Assembly: GCF_900111825.1 (NCBI RefSeq)
Contig: NZ_FOJM01000008.1
Coordinates: forward strand, 62,001-126,000
Reading direction: 5' to 3'
Length of the DNA: 64,000 bases
Source: Pedobacter suwonensis
Lineage (GTDB): Bacteria > Bacteroidota > Bacteroidia > Sphingobacteriales > Sphingobacteriaceae
The notes under the pieces: model-generated
The model's input: only the letters and a program-made list of their open reading frames with translations
Told to the model about the DNA's origin: nothing
The model's database searches: none
Shown here: in pieces, positions 63,479 to 64,000 of the stretch
How positions within the stretch are numbered: position 1 is the stretch's first letter
How the letters are laid out: each line of letters starts with the position of its first letter
Position numbers and translations under genes: made by a program

Positions 63479-64000
63479 TCAGTTCATTTCTCCAATAAAC
63501 GCGATGGCCCAGTCGTTTAAGTTCTTGATGGCCAAACCAATTTTCCAGTTGTCTTTATTTCTCGGCTCTACATAATTAGAGATGCTTCTGATCTGCAAAC
63601 TTTTAATATTTAATTGTTTACAGGCATAAAAAACAGCGGCGCCTTCCATGCTTTCAGTAGTTGGATTTAACCGGTTTATCAAATTTTTAATGCTTTTCTC
63701 ACTTCCCGTTACACAGTTTACGGTAATGCCGCTAACAGTGGGCAGGTTAATGTTCTCTGCTGTTGTTGAAGTGTAGTGGTTTTCCCCAAAACCTAAATCT
63801 ACGATGGTCAGAAATTCATCTTCATTCTCCGCACCCAATTCAGCAAAAGTATCTTCAGTAATATTTAGTACGGTACCTAAGGCGATATCACGGTCGAAGC
63901 TGCCGGCGATGCCTAAATTAACCACCAGGCTATATTTAGATGAAAGATATCTTCCCAGGGCAAAGGCTGTTGCTACCATTCCAACTCCGGTAATCAGCAG
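63479..64000 (-). CDS. mqnB: Futalosine hydrolase (5' end outside window)
   Basis: The minus-strand frame runs off the window edge in frame (LLITGVGMVATAFALGRYL at the visible N-side). 174 residues are visible, against about 200-230 in the family. Features are the nucleosidase-fold GIAGSF motif, EDTFAELGAENEDEF, and MEGAAVFYACKQ (E-x-A-A type). The enzyme removes hypoxanthine from futalosine. The start codon lies beyond 64000; the ATG at 63979 is internal. Confidence 0.92.
   Translation of the reverse strand: MLITGVGMVATAFALGRYLSSKYSLVVNLGIAGSFDRDIALGTVLNITEDTFAELGAENEDEFLTIVDLGFGENHYTSTTAENINLPTVSGITVNCVTGSEKSIKNLINRLNPTTESMEGAAVFYACKQLNIKSLQIRSISNYVEPRNKDNWKIGLAIKNLNDWAIAFIGEMN

Noticed and set aside
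1-64000. tRNA, rRNA or transposase genes.
   Set aside because: I read the gaps for cloverleaf patterns and IS-type frames and found none; the repeats seen have no linked transposase.

Overview
The window looks like chromosomal DNA from a Bacteroidota species close to Pedobacter (Sphingobacteriaceae). Four things point there: AT-rich sequence with weak Shine-Dalgarno sites; promoters with the Bacteroidota -7 element TAnnTTTG; a PorP/SprF-type outer-membrane protein next to a 1989-residue adhesin with a gliding-motility-type C-terminus (type IX secretion); and typical families such as DUF6249, DUF3127, the TIGR03915/TIGR03916 pair and ECF sigma/anti-sigma pairs. Genus placement is inferred from protein style, not from a database search. 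I see no rRNA, tRNA, CRISPR array, transposase or prophage. About 65 protein genes are supported, including two cut by the window edges, one broken by a frameshift and one decayed remnant.

Layout. 0-7.3 kb: an SMR/SugE-type exporter fragment, a Crp/Fnr regulator, a DUF6249 membrane protein, a serine beta-lactamase-like hydrolase, a hotdog thioesterase, DinB and a histidine kinase overlapping in one operon, gltX, and a YpfJ-type zinc protease. 7.4-14.3 kb: one co-directional signalling operon with a REC-kinase, a 1194-residue CHASE3-GAF hybrid kinase, two lone receivers, CheR and CheB. 14.4-19.6 kb, minus strand: DUF3137, LemA and two AsmA-like paralogues. 19.7-20.6 kb: three tandem repeats of about 297 bp. 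20.7-25.5 kb: miaB, a sigma-54 activator, lptE, a TPR-like protein and secG. 25.9-28.8 kb: a PhoR-like kinase, a DUF47 (PhoU-like) protein and a PiT phosphate transporter, with matching candidate Pho boxes before the kinase and before DUF47. 29.1-34.5 kb: a PaiB-like protein, an ECF sigma factor with a TonB-C-bearing anti-sigma candidate, a frameshifted VWA gene and DUF4197. 34.9-37.7 kb: a second ECF sigma factor with a small membrane protein, then small stress-type proteins, a glycosyltransferase N-terminal fragment and Hsp20. 37.8-44.2 kb: DEAD-box helicase, AEC transporter, C1 peptidase, L-serine deaminase, an RDD remnant and MgtC. 44.2-51.2 kb: the PorP/SprF-adhesin pair. 51.5-53.5 kb: groEL and groES. 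53.7-59.5 kb: the DUF4130/radical-SAM pair, HD hydrolase, XRE regulator, a hypothetical, a THUMP-type RNA methyltransferase and a DUF3127 protein with an SSB-like acidic tip. 59.7-62.4 kb: a kinase/OmpR regulator pair. 62.5-64 kb: mqnD and partial mqnB of the futalosine menaquinone route.

Most of the window is ordinary core genome. The observations I rate highest are the paired candidate Pho boxes, the SSB-like tip on DUF3127, the tandem 297-bp repeats with a related copy 14 kb away, the radical-SAM/DUF4130 pair, the one-base frameshift in the VWA gene, and the RDD remnant. Several intergenic gaps carry inverted-repeat families that recur within the window. I did not find a convincing wholly new multi-gene system.
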